Made by a program: the position numbers and the translations under genes. DNA of 64,000 nucleotides from Opitutaceae bacterium (GTDB taxonomy: Bacteria; Verrucomicrobiota; Verrucomicrobiia; Opitutales; Opitutaceae), in NCBI GenBank assembly GCA_028284235.1, contig JANQSC010000026.1, positions 1 through 64,000 of the forward strand, read 5' to 3'. How positions within the stretch are numbered: the stretch's first letter is position 1; every line of letters starts with the position of its first letter. Shown here piece after piece: positions 16,766 to 25,977 of this stretch. The notes under the pieces are model-generated. The model saw nothing but the letters and a program-made list of their open reading frames with translations. It was not told where the DNA came from and ran no database searches.

Positions 16766-18250
16766 TCAAGGAAGGTCGTTAACGAAGGGCGCCCGTGTGC
16801 GGCGGAGTTCGGCGATTAGTTCGCGTTTCATTTCCGAGCGGATCGATTGGTATTCGGGGTAGAAGGCGAGGTTGGTGAGCTCTTCCGGGTCGGCGTCGAT
16901 GTCGTAAAGCTCTTCGACTTCGCCGGGAAGGAGCGTTTTGATGAACTTGAAGTTGCGTTTTCGGTAGGAAACCCACCACGGGATATTGGTTCCATCGTCG
17001 GTCGATTGTCGCAGGTCTTTTGTATCGGAACCGTAGATACGAGCGGTGTAGGCCATGAGGACGGGGTGATCGCTTTCCGCGGTTGGGTTTTCAAGAATGT
17101 CCGAAAGATTGCGACCGTGCATTTCCCAGGGGAGGTCGACTCCCGCATAGTGGAACAGCGTGGGAACGAGGTCTTGGCCGCCCACGGGGGTCGACGAGAC
17201 GAGTCCTTCCGGGATGCGTCCTGGGAAGGAAATTACGAGCGGGCAAGCGATGTTGGCGTCGTAGGGAGCCATTTTGTGCTGGAAGCCGTGTTGCCCCCAG
17301 GCGAAGCCCTGATCGGAAGTGAAGATGATCAACGTGTTTTCCAGCTGTCCAGTTTCCTCGAGCGTCGCGACCAGCGCGCCGACGGAGTCGTCGAGGCTCA
17401 TGACGGTTTCCTGGTAGCGTCGCGAGCTTTCCTGGAATTCCCCGCCTTTTGGGGGGCGTTGCGTGTAGTACTTGCCGTCGTCGGCCTGTTTCCATGCGTG
17501 GCGTTTCTTGACGTAGCTGGGTTTTCCGGGCCGTGGCCCTTGGAAGTCTTGAGGGTAGGGAATGTCGAGAGACGGATCGAGGGAGCCTTCGTGTCGTGGA
17601 GCCGGTGTAAAGGGCCCGTGGCTGCCTGCGTGGCAGAGCCAAAGGAGCCAAGGTTTTCCAGTCTCGCGCCCTTCGCCTCGCAAGTAGTCGATTGCCCATT
17701 TCGTGTAGTTGTTTGTTGAGTACCCTTTGACGAGTTGAGCGGGCTTCCCGTTGAACGAGATGAGTTGGTCGTCGTAGTATTTTCCTGAGTTCTCCGGATA
17801 TTTGGGTCGGTTCCACACGATCTGGTAGTCCCAATCCCGTCCGTATCCCGCATCCACGCCGGTGTGCCATTTTCCAATGTGGGCGGTGGTATAGCCCGCT
17901 TGTTTGAAAGCGCTCATCCAAAAGGGCGTTTTTTCCGGGTCGTAAACGCTTTGAGGATACGGGCCCTCCATACGCATCGACTCGACGCCGTACTGCAATT
18001 TCCCGGTCAGAAAGGTCGCTCGGGCGGGCATGCACCAGGTGCCGTTGTACGCGTTTTTGAAGCGGACGCCACGATCGGCGAGTCGGTCAATGTGTGGCGT
18101 CTCAACCCATTCGCCCGCCCGCTCGTAGCTGCTGACAGTCCGATCGGACTGGTCGTCCGTATAAATGTAGAGGATATTGGGTCGTTCGGTTTGCGCCAAT
18201 AGCGGGCCAAGGGCGAAGGCGGCTAGGAGGGTAATGGAAAGAGTTTTCAT
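16766..18250 (-). CDS. exported type I sulfatase
   Basis: 494 aa with a signal peptide (residues 1-20, ending LLAQ). The formylglycine precursor is Cys73 in CMPAR, the Ala-for-Ser form of the signature that anaerobic- and FGE-type maturation systems both accept. The metal-site motif FTSDQGFAWGQHG has Gln where His is more common. It is the middle gene of the permease-sulfatase-lactonase operon, so it probably removes sulfate in the periplasm from the substrate taken up by the permease. No formylglycine-generating enzyme is in the window. Confidence 0.92.
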   Translation of the reverse strand: MKTLSITLLAAFALGPLLAQTERPNILYIYTDDQSDRTVSSYERAGEWVETPHIDRLADRGVRFKNAYNGTWCMPARATFLTGKLQYGVESMRMEGPYPQSVYDPEKTPFWMSAFKQAGYTTAHIGKWHTGVDAGYGRDWDYQIVWNRPKYPENSGKYYDDQLISFNGKPAQLVKGYSTNNYTKWAIDYLRGEGRETGKPWLLWLCHAGSHGPFTPAPRHEGSLDPSLDIPYPQDFQGPRPGKPSYVKKRHAWKQADDGKYYTQRPPKGGEFQESSRRYQETVMSLDDSVGALVATLEETGQLENTLIIFTSDQGFAWGQHGFQHKMAPYDANIACPLVISFPGRIPEGLVSSTPVGGQDLVPTLFHYAGVDLPWEMHGRNLSDILENPTAESDHPVLMAYTARIYGSDTKDLRQSTDDGTNIPWWVSYRKRNFKFIKTLLPGEVEELYDIDADPEELTNLAFYPEYQSIRSEMKRELIAELRRTRAPFVNDLP

Positions 18251-18263
18251 AATTGAGGCGTGA

Positions 18264-19913
18264 TTAGACCAGCGGCAGGAGACGGGCGCCGACCATGCAA
18301 ATTACGAGTCCCGTAGTCCCCATTAGGATACCCATTATAGTGTTGGTCTTGAGCATTTCTTTCTCGGTCAGTCCGCTCATTTTGGAGATTACCCAGAAGC
18401 CGGAATCGTTCATCCAGCTGATGGGTTTCGAGCCGCAACCGATGGCGAGGGCGATGTAGAGCGGGTGGTAGCTCAGGTCTTGGGCGGCGATGATGGGGGC
18501 GATGATTCCGATGGTCGTGATCATGGCCACCGTGGACGAGCCTTGGGCGGTGCGGACGAGCATGCAGATAAAGAAACTGAGCGGAATGAGGCTGGATTGA
18601 GCGGCGGGCATCAAGTCCTGGATGGTGAAGGCGATGCCCGTCTGTCGCAGTACGTGGCCGAACGTGCCGCCGGCGGCGGTAATGAGAATGATGATACCTC
18701 CGCTAGAGAGGGCGGACTGGACCAGTTCTTTGATGGGTTTGTCGGAGGTATTGGAACGGAGCAGGAGAACGATCCCGCAAATCGCGGCGAGTGTCATGGC
18801 GATGTTCTTGTCGCCCAGAACGCCGAGGATGTTGTTTAAGGTTGCGAGCGCTCCGGAGGCGCTGCCGGCAGCCATCATGGAGACCGCCGTGGCGCCGCCC
18901 ATGAGGACGACCGGGAGGAGGATGGGCAGGAGGGAGAGGCCGAGTCCGGGCAGTTGCGATTCGTCGCGATTGGCGATCGCTTCGAGCTCTTTTTCGGTGA
19001 GCTCTTCCGAAGCTCGCAGAGGAATTTCCCAGCGGCTGTTGGCGTAGCGGGCCCAGAGATAGCCGGTCGAGGCGGTGAAGAGTCCGACGAGGATGCCGCC
19101 GATCATCATGAGCCCGATGTCGATCCCCATTTCGGCGGCGACGAACAAAGGCCCCGGAGTCGGTGGCACCAGCGAGTGGGCCATGGTGCCGCCGCAAATA
19201 ATCGTCAGCACGTAGAGCAAGTAGTTCTTACCGGTTTTGACGCGCATCGCTTTTCCGAGCGGTATCAGCAGATAGAATACGGTGTCGAAAAAGACGGGAA
19301 TGCTCAGAGTAAACCCGCTTCCGACGAAAGCCAGTGGCATGCGTTTTTCGCCCACGGACTTGGCGATGCTGGAGACGATTCGCTCGGCCCCGCCGCTATC
19401 CATGAGGCATTTTCCGATAATGGAAGCCATGGCGATGAGTAGGGCGATCTTCGTCATGGTGCTGCCGAGTCCGTCCGCGATGCGGGCGCCCCAGTTTTTT
19501 CCCGCTTCCTTGCGCGACGCGGAGAGTTGAGTGTCGTGGATGATCCGGTCGCCCGGATTGACGTCGAAGTCGGCGTCTTGGAAGTCGATGGCGACCGCGT
19601 AGGTGTCGCCGCTGGCGGCGAGAGCGCTCACACTGCCCGAGGCCACGACCTCCAGAATTCCGTCGGCATTCGAGCGAAGGACCGAACTGCGTCCTTCGGT
19701 GGGCTTGTCGCCGACTAATACGCCCTCTGCCGACGCCGATTCGATCGGAATCGCGTTCGTCTGCAGCGAGTACTGGAGTACTTGCGACGAAGGCGTGAGA
19801 ATGCTGACGCAAAAGGCGGCTAAAATGAGGGCGAGAAAGGCGTGCATTCGAAAAGCGAGAATTCCGCTTATGACGATGGCCATTCCTACGAGGGCGATAA
19901 GGAGGGGGTTCAT
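18264..19913 (-). CDS. GntP-type gluconate/sugar acid permease with extra internal domain
   Basis: 549 aa, about 100 longer than usual for the GntP family. Family regions are clear: GSGFTLSIPVFFDTVFYLLIPL, the MAHSLVPPTPGPL motif, and many membrane helices to the C-terminus. Between the second helix (ending VSILTP) and the helix starting STMTKIALLIAMASIIGK lies a soluble insert of about 95 residues, roughly residues 45-145. The insert is rich in small and acidic residues and has no hydrophobic span. It is the first gene of an operon with a sulfatase and a lactonase, so uptake of a sugar acid is the likely job. Confidence 0.88.
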   Translation of the reverse strand: MNPLLIALVGMAIVISGILAFRMHAFLALILAAFCVSILTPSSQVLQYSLQTNAIPIESASAEGVLVGDKPTEGRSSVLRSNADGILEVVASGSVSALAASGDTYAVAIDFQDADFDVNPGDRIIHDTQLSASRKEAGKNWGARIADGLGSTMTKIALLIAMASIIGKCLMDSGGAERIVSSIAKSVGEKRMPLAFVGSGFTLSIPVFFDTVFYLLIPLGKAMRVKTGKNYLLYVLTIICGGTMAHSLVPPTPGPLFVAAEMGIDIGLMMIGGILVGLFTASTGYLWARYANSRWEIPLRASEELTEKELEAIANRDESQLPGLGLSLLPILLPVVLMGGATAVSMMAAGSASGALATLNNILGVLGDKNIAMTLAAICGIVLLLRSNTSDKPIKELVQSALSSGGIIILITAAGGTFGHVLRQTGIAFTIQDLMPAAQSSLIPLSFFICMLVRTAQGSSTVAMITTIGIIAPIIAAQDLSYHPLYIALAIGCGSKPISWMNDSGFWVISKMSGLTEKEMLKTNTIMGILMGTTGLVICMVGARLLPLV

Positions 19914-20244
19914 TGACGGGGTGGGTGTGGAAGGTAGTGGAGAAACCGCGACGGGTTAGGTAGTTGCCGGAAGGAGACTTTCGGGAAAGCGAATCGATGT
20001 CGAGATCGAGTTGGGGGGGACGCGCAATATTTGGCTGAAAGGGATGGCGGGCGCGAATTGCGCGAATCGGGCCTTGGGATCTCCCTTGTCTAAGTATCTC
20101 ATCCAAAGCCTGATAGAAAGAATACTGACCGCTTTTTCCTTGGCCAGTGAAACGACTCAGTGTTTCATGTTATAGTCAGGTGTGGCTCCTTTGTTTGGAT
20201 CGAGGGGAGATTCAGAATTTTTGTTCCTACCCCCCCTATTGATT
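19914..20244. other. intergenic region between divergent genes
   Basis: 331 bp between the permease (left) and a small exported protein (right). I see no reading frame with coding character. A short interrupted inverted repeat TGAAAC/GTTTCA (20148-20167) with TTATAG just after it may be part of the promoter for the gene at 20245. GCGCGAAT occurs twice in tandem near 20051. Confidence 0.5.
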
Positions 20245-20853
20245 ATGAAAAACCTGATTAGAGTGTGTCTCGTCTTGTTGGTATCCGCTTTTTGCGGTCA
20301 GAATTTGTTTTCGGCTTCAGTCGCGGACCTGGCCAAAGCCCAGGCAATCATCTACAAGATTAACGAAATCGTCGACAAGTACAACGAGATGACGATAGAG
20401 CTCGAAGCTCCGAAATCGCGCGATGGTGGCGCGGGCAAGTTCATGGTTCCGTTTACCGACGATGGCCAATTGACGGACTGGGCCGGGAAAGCGCTCGAGG
20501 CTCAAGCGGGCGCTGCGGTCGGCGAAAAGGCGGGATCGGCGGTCGGAAAGGCCTTGGGGGCGAAGGTTCCCTTCGGCGGTCTGATGGGCGCGTCGGCCAA
20601 GAAAAAGGGGAAGCAGATGGGAGCGGCGACTGCTATTGGGGGAATGAAGTTCATCAAGGAGACGACCGACCGCTCGCTAGACAACATCGATGACTACATT
20701 GTTTATCTGCATGTGGCGCACGGCTCGAACCCAGATTATCAGAAGGGACTCGCGTCCGCGATGGCCTTGCACCCGGAGATGGAAGGGCGGGCGGACTTCG
20801 CCATAAAGAACGCCTATAAGCAGGCTGCCAAAAACCAGAAAAAGAAGAAGTAA
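20245..20853 (+). CDS. small exported protein of unknown function
   Basis: 202 aa from the ATG at 20245; an earlier in-frame start at 20182 would hide the signal peptide behind 21 unrelated residues. The signal peptide covers about residues 1-24. The mature part has a Gly/Ala-rich segment (roughly 90-130) with glycine-zipper spacing (GAAVGEKAGSAVGKALGAK), then a helical region and a Lys-rich end. Glycine zippers often mark membrane-inserting or oligomerising segments, but the family is unknown to me. A strong terminator follows at once, so it is a single-gene transcript. Confidence 0.75.
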   Translation: MKNLIRVCLVLLVSAFCGQNLFSASVADLAKAQAIIYKINEIVDKYNEMTIELEAPKSRDGGAGKFMVPFTDDGQLTDWAGKALEAQAGAAVGEKAGSAVGKALGAKVPFGGLMGASAKKKGKQMGAATAIGGMKFIKETTDRSLDNIDDYIVYLHVAHGSNPDYQKGLASAMALHPEMEGRADFAIKNAYKQAAKNQKKKK

Positions 20854-20868
20854 CAGTATTGAGAAAAA

Positions 20869-20901
20869 GGAGTCGCCAAAACAGAGCGGCTCCCTTTTTT
20901 T
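20869..20901 (+). terminator. rho-independent terminator
   Basis: Stem GGAGTCGC (20869-20876) pairs with GCGGCTCC (20886-20893), with one G-U pair and a 9-nt loop, followed by C and seven T. It lies 16 bp after the stop of the small exported protein. Confidence 0.85.
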
Positions 20902-20976
20902 CTCTCGCGTGGGCGGTCCTCGGTCGATCGCCCTGATTTTTGGAACCACTTTGTAACTCAATATTCTATACAGCGT

Positions 20977-21981
20977 ATGAATCGATTCGTTTTGAAATTC
21001 CTGCTTGTCGTTTGCGCGGCGTCGTGCGGCGCTCACTTTTCGATGGGCCAGGATGAGAGGCCGGCTCCTACGATTTGGGAGGAGCGAGCGAAGGAGCGGC
21101 TCAAACGACTGACATCGATTCAGAAATCGAAAATCAGCCAGGCGCAGCCGCAGGATTCGGGCTTGAAGAAGAGGCAGCTCAAGAAGTTCAAGCGGGTTCT
21201 GGTGTTCTGGCGTTGCGAGACCTTCATCCACACTTCGATCCCTGCCGGCAACTTCGCCCTGCAGGAAATGGCCCGCCGCACGAAGGCGTTCTCGGTGGAC
21301 CTCGAGGACGACTACAAGGTGTTCACGAAGCAGAATCTGAAGGAGTACGACGCGATCCTATTTAACAACACCACGAGCTTGAAGTTTCCGGAGGAAAGCC
21401 AGCGCAAGGCGGTTCGGGATTTCATCAGGGGAGGCAAGGGCATCATTGGCATCCACGCTGCGACCGACAATTTCTACGAGTGGGAAGATGGCGCCGCGAT
21501 CATGGGCGGGCAGTTCAACGGCCACCCGTGGGGCGGGGGCGGAAACTGGGCGTTCAAGCTGAACGACCCCACGCATCCCTTGAACGCGGCGTTCGAAGGA
21601 AAAGGGTTTTGGCACACGGACGAGATCTACCAGTACAAGCCGTCAACCTACCAAGGAGCCGAGAATCTTCGCATCTTGATAAGTTTGGACATGAGCAAGG
21701 AGGCGGTGCTTGCGCCGATGGCAGAGGAGCGATTTGAGCGTTTTAACAAGGAGTACGGCGCAGGACCGCGCGAAGTGCCCGTGAGCTGGATACGCGAATA
21801 CGGGAAAGGGCGCTTGTTCTACACGAATTTCGGGCATCGGGAGGACACGTACATGAACCCGGTCATCATGCGGCATGTTCTCGACGGAATACTCTACGCG
21901 ATTGGGCGAACCAATGCGGACGCGACCCCGACCGCCGAGTTGCCTCCCATGGCGGTGGCCCTAGCGCCCGAGCCTGAGTGA
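20977..21981 (+). CDS. ThuA-like domain protein, exported
   Basis: 334 aa with a signal peptide (residues about 1-24). The core is a ThuA-like, glutamine-amidotransferase-like fold: VLVFWRCETFIH at the first strand, GGKGIIGIHAATDNFYEW in the middle, and NGHPWGGG with the late GRLFYTNFGHREDTY region. ThuA-like proteins are common in Verrucomicrobia and Planctomycetes near sugar oxidoreductases. The biochemical role is uncertain, although recent work on relatives points to sugar redox or cleavage steps. Its stop codon touches the stop codon of the convergent aldolase with no spacer. Confidence 0.88.
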   Translation: MNRFVLKFLLVVCAASCGAHFSMGQDERPAPTIWEERAKERLKRLTSIQKSKISQAQPQDSGLKKRQLKKFKRVLVFWRCETFIHTSIPAGNFALQEMARRTKAFSVDLEDDYKVFTKQNLKEYDAILFNNTTSLKFPEESQRKAVRDFIRGGKGIIGIHAATDNFYEWEDGAAIMGGQFNGHPWGGGGNWAFKLNDPTHPLNAAFEGKGFWHTDEIYQYKPSTYQGAENLRILISLDMSKEAVLAPMAEERFERFNKEYGAGPREVPVSWIREYGKGRLFYTNFGHREDTYMNPVIMRHVLDGILYAIGRTNADATPTAELPPMAVALAPEPE

Positions 21982-23673
21982 TCAACGGGCGCAGAGCGCG
22001 ACCGCGGCTGCGGTTTCGTGTAGGTCTGGCGAGTATCGCTGGGAGCGAAATACGAAGCCTTCGTTTGGGCGAACGGAGCGGACGGTGATCGTTTCCGGGA
22101 CGAACGTCTCGAGTTTGGCTTGCAGTGTGTTGGCGGAATCGACCGCGACGATTTTGGGTTGGATGCCCAGCTGCAAAAACGGGATCGCGTTGGCGAGCAG
22201 CGGATCGGACTCGAGCCCGTTTTCGGCGTCGAGCGGGAAATCGGAAATGAGGATGTCGATTCCGCCGAACGCGTGAACCGTCGCTTCGACCGCTTCGCGC
22301 GGCGGTCCGTCTAGGGTGCGAAAGGCGACGCTTTTAGGGGTGTCGATAGGTTTGGCGCCGATCGACGCCACCGCGGCGTCCAGCTGGAGTAAGTTGGCGA
22401 CGCAAGTCTGGGCGAGTTCGGGCTCGTTCAACGCGACGAGGGCGATCTTCCCTTGCAGCGGGGCGCGGGCCGGTCCCGATTTCAGTTTCGCCTGCTCGAG
22501 CTCCCAGTATTCCACTTGGAAAATCTCGCTTTCGGATAGCGGGTGCCACCCGCCGAGGGATTCGCTCAGTTGAACGACTTTCGCTGTGTGGGCTGCGATG
22601 TCGCGGATTACCTGCGCGTTTTTCGCGTTTAGACCGAACGAGACGATGCCTTGACCGGGCCAGATGGCCCAACGCGGGGCGGGATCGAGGCAAGTGAGAC
22701 CGGGCTGAGCGGCGCGCTCGAAATAGGCAGCGTACTCCGACGCGTAGGCGTCGATCGCTTCAGTCGGATCGCCGGCGAGAATCACAGGAATCCGCTTGGC
22801 GAATATGGAGTGGTCGGGAGTGAGCGGGCCGAGCGCGCCGCATTCGCTCAAGTTGGGAAGCTTCGCGTAGCCGGCGGCTTCTGGCGAGCGATCGAACCGG
22901 GCGATGGTCGGGCAGCCGCGTTTTGCGGATACGCGCGCTCTCGTTTGAGCGAGGGCGACGCTGTCGATAGGCTCGGGTTCGGCGCGATTCGTTTGGGCGT
23001 CTCGGGATTCGAGATAGGCTTCCGCTTCGGAAACGAGTTGGATCATCGTTTCATAGGAATCCCGGGCGCTGTCTGAAAAAGTGAATACGCCGTGGTTCAT
23101 TAGAATCATCCCGTCGTAGGCGCTCCAATCGATGTCGCGCGTTCGTTCGTAGACGAGTCGAGCCAAGGCGAAGCCCGGCATGACGTAGGGAATGACGATG
23201 ACTCGCTCGCCGTAGAGGGATCGAATGCGTTCGTCACCGTCTTCGGTATTGGTAAGCGCGAGTACGGCGTCGGCGTGGGTGTGGTCGACGTATTTGAAGG
23301 GAATGATCGCGTGGAGAATCGCTTCGACGGACGCGTTGGGGGCTTTGGGGTTGAGCATGGCGATGCGTTGCTGCTCGACCATGTCGGAGTCCGACAATGT
23401 CTCGAGCGCGGCCAGCTGCTTGAGAACGTCGATCCGCACGGGTGCGAAACCAGCTTCCTCGATGGTCGCCAGGTCCCAACCGCTTCCCTTGACAAAGAGA
23501 GTATCGACGGGATTGCCGAAAAAATCGTCGACGACCACTTTGACGGACGTGTTGCCGCCGCCATGGAGCACGAGGTCGGGATCACTGCCCAGTAGTCGAG
23601 AAGTGTATACGCGGAGTTGTTGCGGGCTCGACGCGTACGTGCGGGCGTCCTCTTCGTTCCAGCGGCTTTGCAT
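21982..23673 (-). CDS. class II aldolase with shortened, degenerate dehydrogenase-like C-terminus
   Basis: 563 aa. The N-terminal 380 residues match the aldolase half of bifunctional rhamnulose-phosphate aldolase/alcohol dehydrogenase-type proteins: LHGGGNTSVK, the metal-binding DHTHADA, and MNHGVFTF. The C-terminal 150 residues start like a Rossmann domain (GKIALVALNEPELAQTCVANLL) and contain a FGGIDILIS strand, but lack a GxxxGxG loop and a YxxxK catalytic pair. That half is much shorter than the usual 270-300 residues. So aldolase activity is likely, while dehydrogenase activity is doubtful. It is convergent with the ThuA-like gene. Confidence 0.85.
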   Translation of the reverse strand: MQSRWNEEDARTYASSPQQLRVYTSRLLGSDPDLVLHGGGNTSVKVVVDDFFGNPVDTLFVKGSGWDLATIEEAGFAPVRIDVLKQLAALETLSDSDMVEQQRIAMLNPKAPNASVEAILHAIIPFKYVDHTHADAVLALTNTEDGDERIRSLYGERVIVIPYVMPGFALARLVYERTRDIDWSAYDGMILMNHGVFTFSDSARDSYETMIQLVSEAEAYLESRDAQTNRAEPEPIDSVALAQTRARVSAKRGCPTIARFDRSPEAAGYAKLPNLSECGALGPLTPDHSIFAKRIPVILAGDPTEAIDAYASEYAAYFERAAQPGLTCLDPAPRWAIWPGQGIVSFGLNAKNAQVIRDIAAHTAKVVQLSESLGGWHPLSESEIFQVEYWELEQAKLKSGPARAPLQGKIALVALNEPELAQTCVANLLQLDAAVASIGAKPIDTPKSVAFRTLDGPPREAVEATVHAFGGIDILISDFPLDAENGLESDPLLANAIPFLQLGIQPKIVAVDSANTLQAKLETFVPETITVRSVRPNEGFVFRSQRYSPDLHETAAAVALCAR

Positions 23674-23900
23674 GGCAGTTTGTAAATAGAGGCGGAGCGA
23701 GATTCACAAGCTCGCAATTCCAGCGTTCCAAACCCCACTCTCTGTAAAATATCCGTTACCTAGGTCCCGTTTGTTTGGCAATTGGACTTTCACGCTAGAC
23801 AGACTGACGCAATATTGTACCGTGCCGCTTCCGATCGTGGATCCGAGACGTTCTCGAGGTCGATTTCTCGGTTGGGCAAAAACAAAAAAACAACACACAC

Positions 23901-24095
23901 ATGCCAACAGGAACAGTTAAGTGGTTTGATTCAGAAAAAGGCTACGGCTTCATTCAGCAGAATGACAGCGGAGACGATCTTTTCGTGCATCATTCCGAAA
24001 CGGGTGGCGACACCTTGAACGAAGGCGACTCGGTCGAATATGAAATTGGGGAAGGCCGTAAGGGCCCTTGCGCGACCGGCGTCAAGAAAAGCTAG
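23901..24095 (+). CDS. cold-shock domain protein
   Basis: 64 aa. RNP1 (KGYGFI, residues 13-18) and RNP2 (DLFVHHS, 26-32) are intact, in the common [15 protein letters not shown] context. It is a single-stranded RNA/DNA-binding protein of the CspA family, slightly shorter than the usual 66-70 aa. A 227-bp upstream gap leaves room for a long leader, as in other csp genes. The bases before the ATG are A/C-rich with no Shine-Dalgarno sequence. A strong terminator follows 75 bp later. Confidence 0.95.
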   Translation: MPTGTVKWFDSEKGYGFIQQNDSGDDLFVHHSETGGDTLNEGDSVEYEIGEGRKGPCATGVKKS

Positions 24096-24170
24096 GGCTT
24101 CGGGAGGAGCCCGCGGTTGGGAGCGTTTTCGCGAGAAAGCGAAGCCCGAGCCAAAACTGCGGTTTTCAAA

Positions 24171-24199
24171 AGGAAGGGCTTCGGCCCTTCCTTTTTTTT
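24171..24199 (+). terminator. rho-independent terminator with UUCG loop
   Basis: Perfect 9-bp stem AGGAAGGGC / GCCCTTCCT around a TTCG tetraloop, followed by a run of seven T. It ends the cold-shock gene transcript. Confidence 0.93.
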
Positions 24200-24300
24200 G
24201 GGATTGTTTTGCCGCTCGCGTTCGCCATAGGTTAGACGACCGTTCCTGAGGTGTTCGCTCGCCGTCTTCTTTCTTTTTTAAAACACAACCCCACGTACCG

Positions 24301-25977
24301 ATGAACTGTTTCCGCTCCATGAGATTCTCCCATTGTCTCCGCTCGGTCTCGATGTCCGCGGCGATCGCCGCAGGCGTTGTTTCCGGTGTGTCCGTTTGGG
24401 GGCAAAACGACACGTTCTTTCCCGGTTTCGGCAACTACGAGCGGGCGGTGTCCACCGAAGACAACAAGACCCAGAGATTTTTCAACCAGGGGATGCAGTT
24501 GCTTTACGGATTCAATCACGACGAGGCGATCCGGTCGTTTCACGCCGCTGCCAAGGAGGATCCCGACGCGGCCATGCCGTGGTGGGGAATCGCCTACGCC
24601 CACGGGATCAACATCAACGATCCCGAGATGACTGACGAACGCTCGAAGGCCGCCCGCGAAGCCAGCGACTTTGCTCTGGAGCGTATTGGGTCGGCCACTC
24701 CGGTTGAAGCCGCGTTGATCAACGCCGTGTCGGCTCGTTACGAATACCCTGCCCCGGAGGATCGTTCCGGGCTGGACCGGGACTACGCGGACGCGATGGG
24801 CGAAGCGTACGCGCAGTTTGGAGACGATCCCGATGTGGGAGCCCTTTACGCCGAGTCGCTCATGAATCTGCAACCGTGGGACTACTGGGAGAACGACGGG
24901 AGCCCCAAAGGCCGTATTGAGGAAGTGGTGACCGTTCTTGAAAACGTTTTGGAGATCGATCCGCGGCATCCGGGCGCCAATCATTTTTATATACACGCCG
25001 TGGAAGCCTCCAAGGACCCGGATCGGGCGGAAGCGGCGGCGGATCGCTTGCGCACGCTGGTGCCGGGGGCGGGGCATCTGGTCCACATGCCCTCTCACAT
25101 TTACGTGCGCGTGGGTCGCTATTCCGATGCCGTCGATTCCAACGCGGAGGCGGTTGAGGCCGATCGGGTCTATTTCAAGTCAGCGCCCGCGCCGAAGTTG
25201 TACGCGGTCTACTACGCCCACAATTTGCACTTCTTGTGCTACGCGGCTATGATGTCCGGGCGATACGAGGACGCGATGAAAGCGGCTCGCGATCTCGAGA
25301 ACGAGATGCCGAAAGAGTCTCTGCAGGCCTTCGCTGGACTGATCGAGGGGATTATGCCGTCGAATTTCCATACGATGATCCGCTTTGGCAAGTGGGAGGA
25401 CATCCTGAAGGAGCCGGCTTACGAGGACTATCGCCTGGTCAGTAACGCGGTGCGACTCTACGCCCGCTCGATCGCCAACTCGGCCCTAGGCCGGACCGTG
25501 GAAGCGCGCGTCGAAATGGCGGCTTTTGTGGAAGCGATGAAGGCGGTCCCGGAGGACTGGAATATTTTTAATAACAAAGTGAGCGCCGTTCTCCCGATCG
25601 CCTTGTCGATGATCGAAGGGGAACTGCTCTGGCGGGAAGGGAAGAAAGAGGAGGCGATCGCCAAATTGCGCGAAGGCATCGCGGCGGAGGACGCGCTGGT
25701 CTACGACGAGCCTCCGGGTTGGATGCTGCCGGTGCGGCACGCGTTGGGGGCGTTGCTGATGGCGGATGGGCGCGCCCGTGAAGCGGAAGTGGTCTACCGC
25801 GAGGATTTGGAACGAAACCGCGGCAATGGCTGGGGATTGGTTGGATTGCAGCAGTCGCTCCGGCTGCAAGGGCGTTTGCGCGACGCTTTGGCGATCAGCG
25901 ATTCCCTGGACATTGCCTGGAAAAACGCCGACACGATTCCCAAGACGTCGTGCTACTGCGAGCCCGGCGATGCCTGA
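24301..25977 (+). CDS. exported TPR-repeat protein
   Basis: 558 aa with a signal peptide (about residues 1-35, ending VWGQ). The mature part opens with a TPR-like unit (QRFFNQGMQLLYGFNHDEAI followed by FHAAAKEDPDAAMPWWGIA). It has further helical repeats and the conserved YEYPAPEDRSGLDRDYADAM and VHMPSHIYVRVGRY stretches. These are shared by a widespread but uncharacterised family of TPR proteins. The end carries a CYC pair (SCYCEPGDA). The stop overlaps the start of arfB by 8 bp, so the two are probably co-translated. Its function is unknown. Confidence 0.85.
   Translation: MNCFRSMRFSHCLRSVSMSAAIAAGVVSGVSVWGQNDTFFPGFGNYERAVSTEDNKTQRFFNQGMQLLYGFNHDEAIRSFHAAAKEDPDAAMPWWGIAYAHGININDPEMTDERSKAAREASDFALERIGSATPVEAALINAVSARYEYPAPEDRSGLDRDYADAMGEAYAQFGDDPDVGALYAESLMNLQPWDYWENDGSPKGRIEEVVTVLENVLEIDPRHPGANHFYIHAVEASKDPDRAEAAADRLRTLVPGAGHLVHMPSHIYVRVGRYSDAVDSNAEAVEADRVYFKSAPAPKLYAVYYAHNLHFLCYAAMMSGRYEDAMKAARDLENEMPKESLQAFAGLIEGIMPSNFHTMIRFGKWEDILKEPAYEDYRLVSNAVRLYARSIANSALGRTVEARVEMAAFVEAMKAVPEDWNIFNNKVSAVLPIALSMIEGELLWREGKKEEAIAKLREGIAAEDALVYDEPPGWMLPVRHALGALLMADGRAREAEVVYREDLERNRGNGWGLVGLQQSLRLQGRLRDALAISDSLDIAWKNADTIPKTSCYCEPGDA

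Noticed and set aside
17091..18035. A 314-codon frame inside the exported sulfatase gene
   Set aside because: Same strand but shifted frame. It is Arg/Pro-rich with no motif, while the sulfatase frame has a full catalytic pattern.
21979..21984. Touching stop codons of the ThuA-like and aldolase genes as a sign of gene fusion or deletion
   Set aside because: Both proteins end at expected places, and zero-spacing convergent genes occur by chance in compact genomes.
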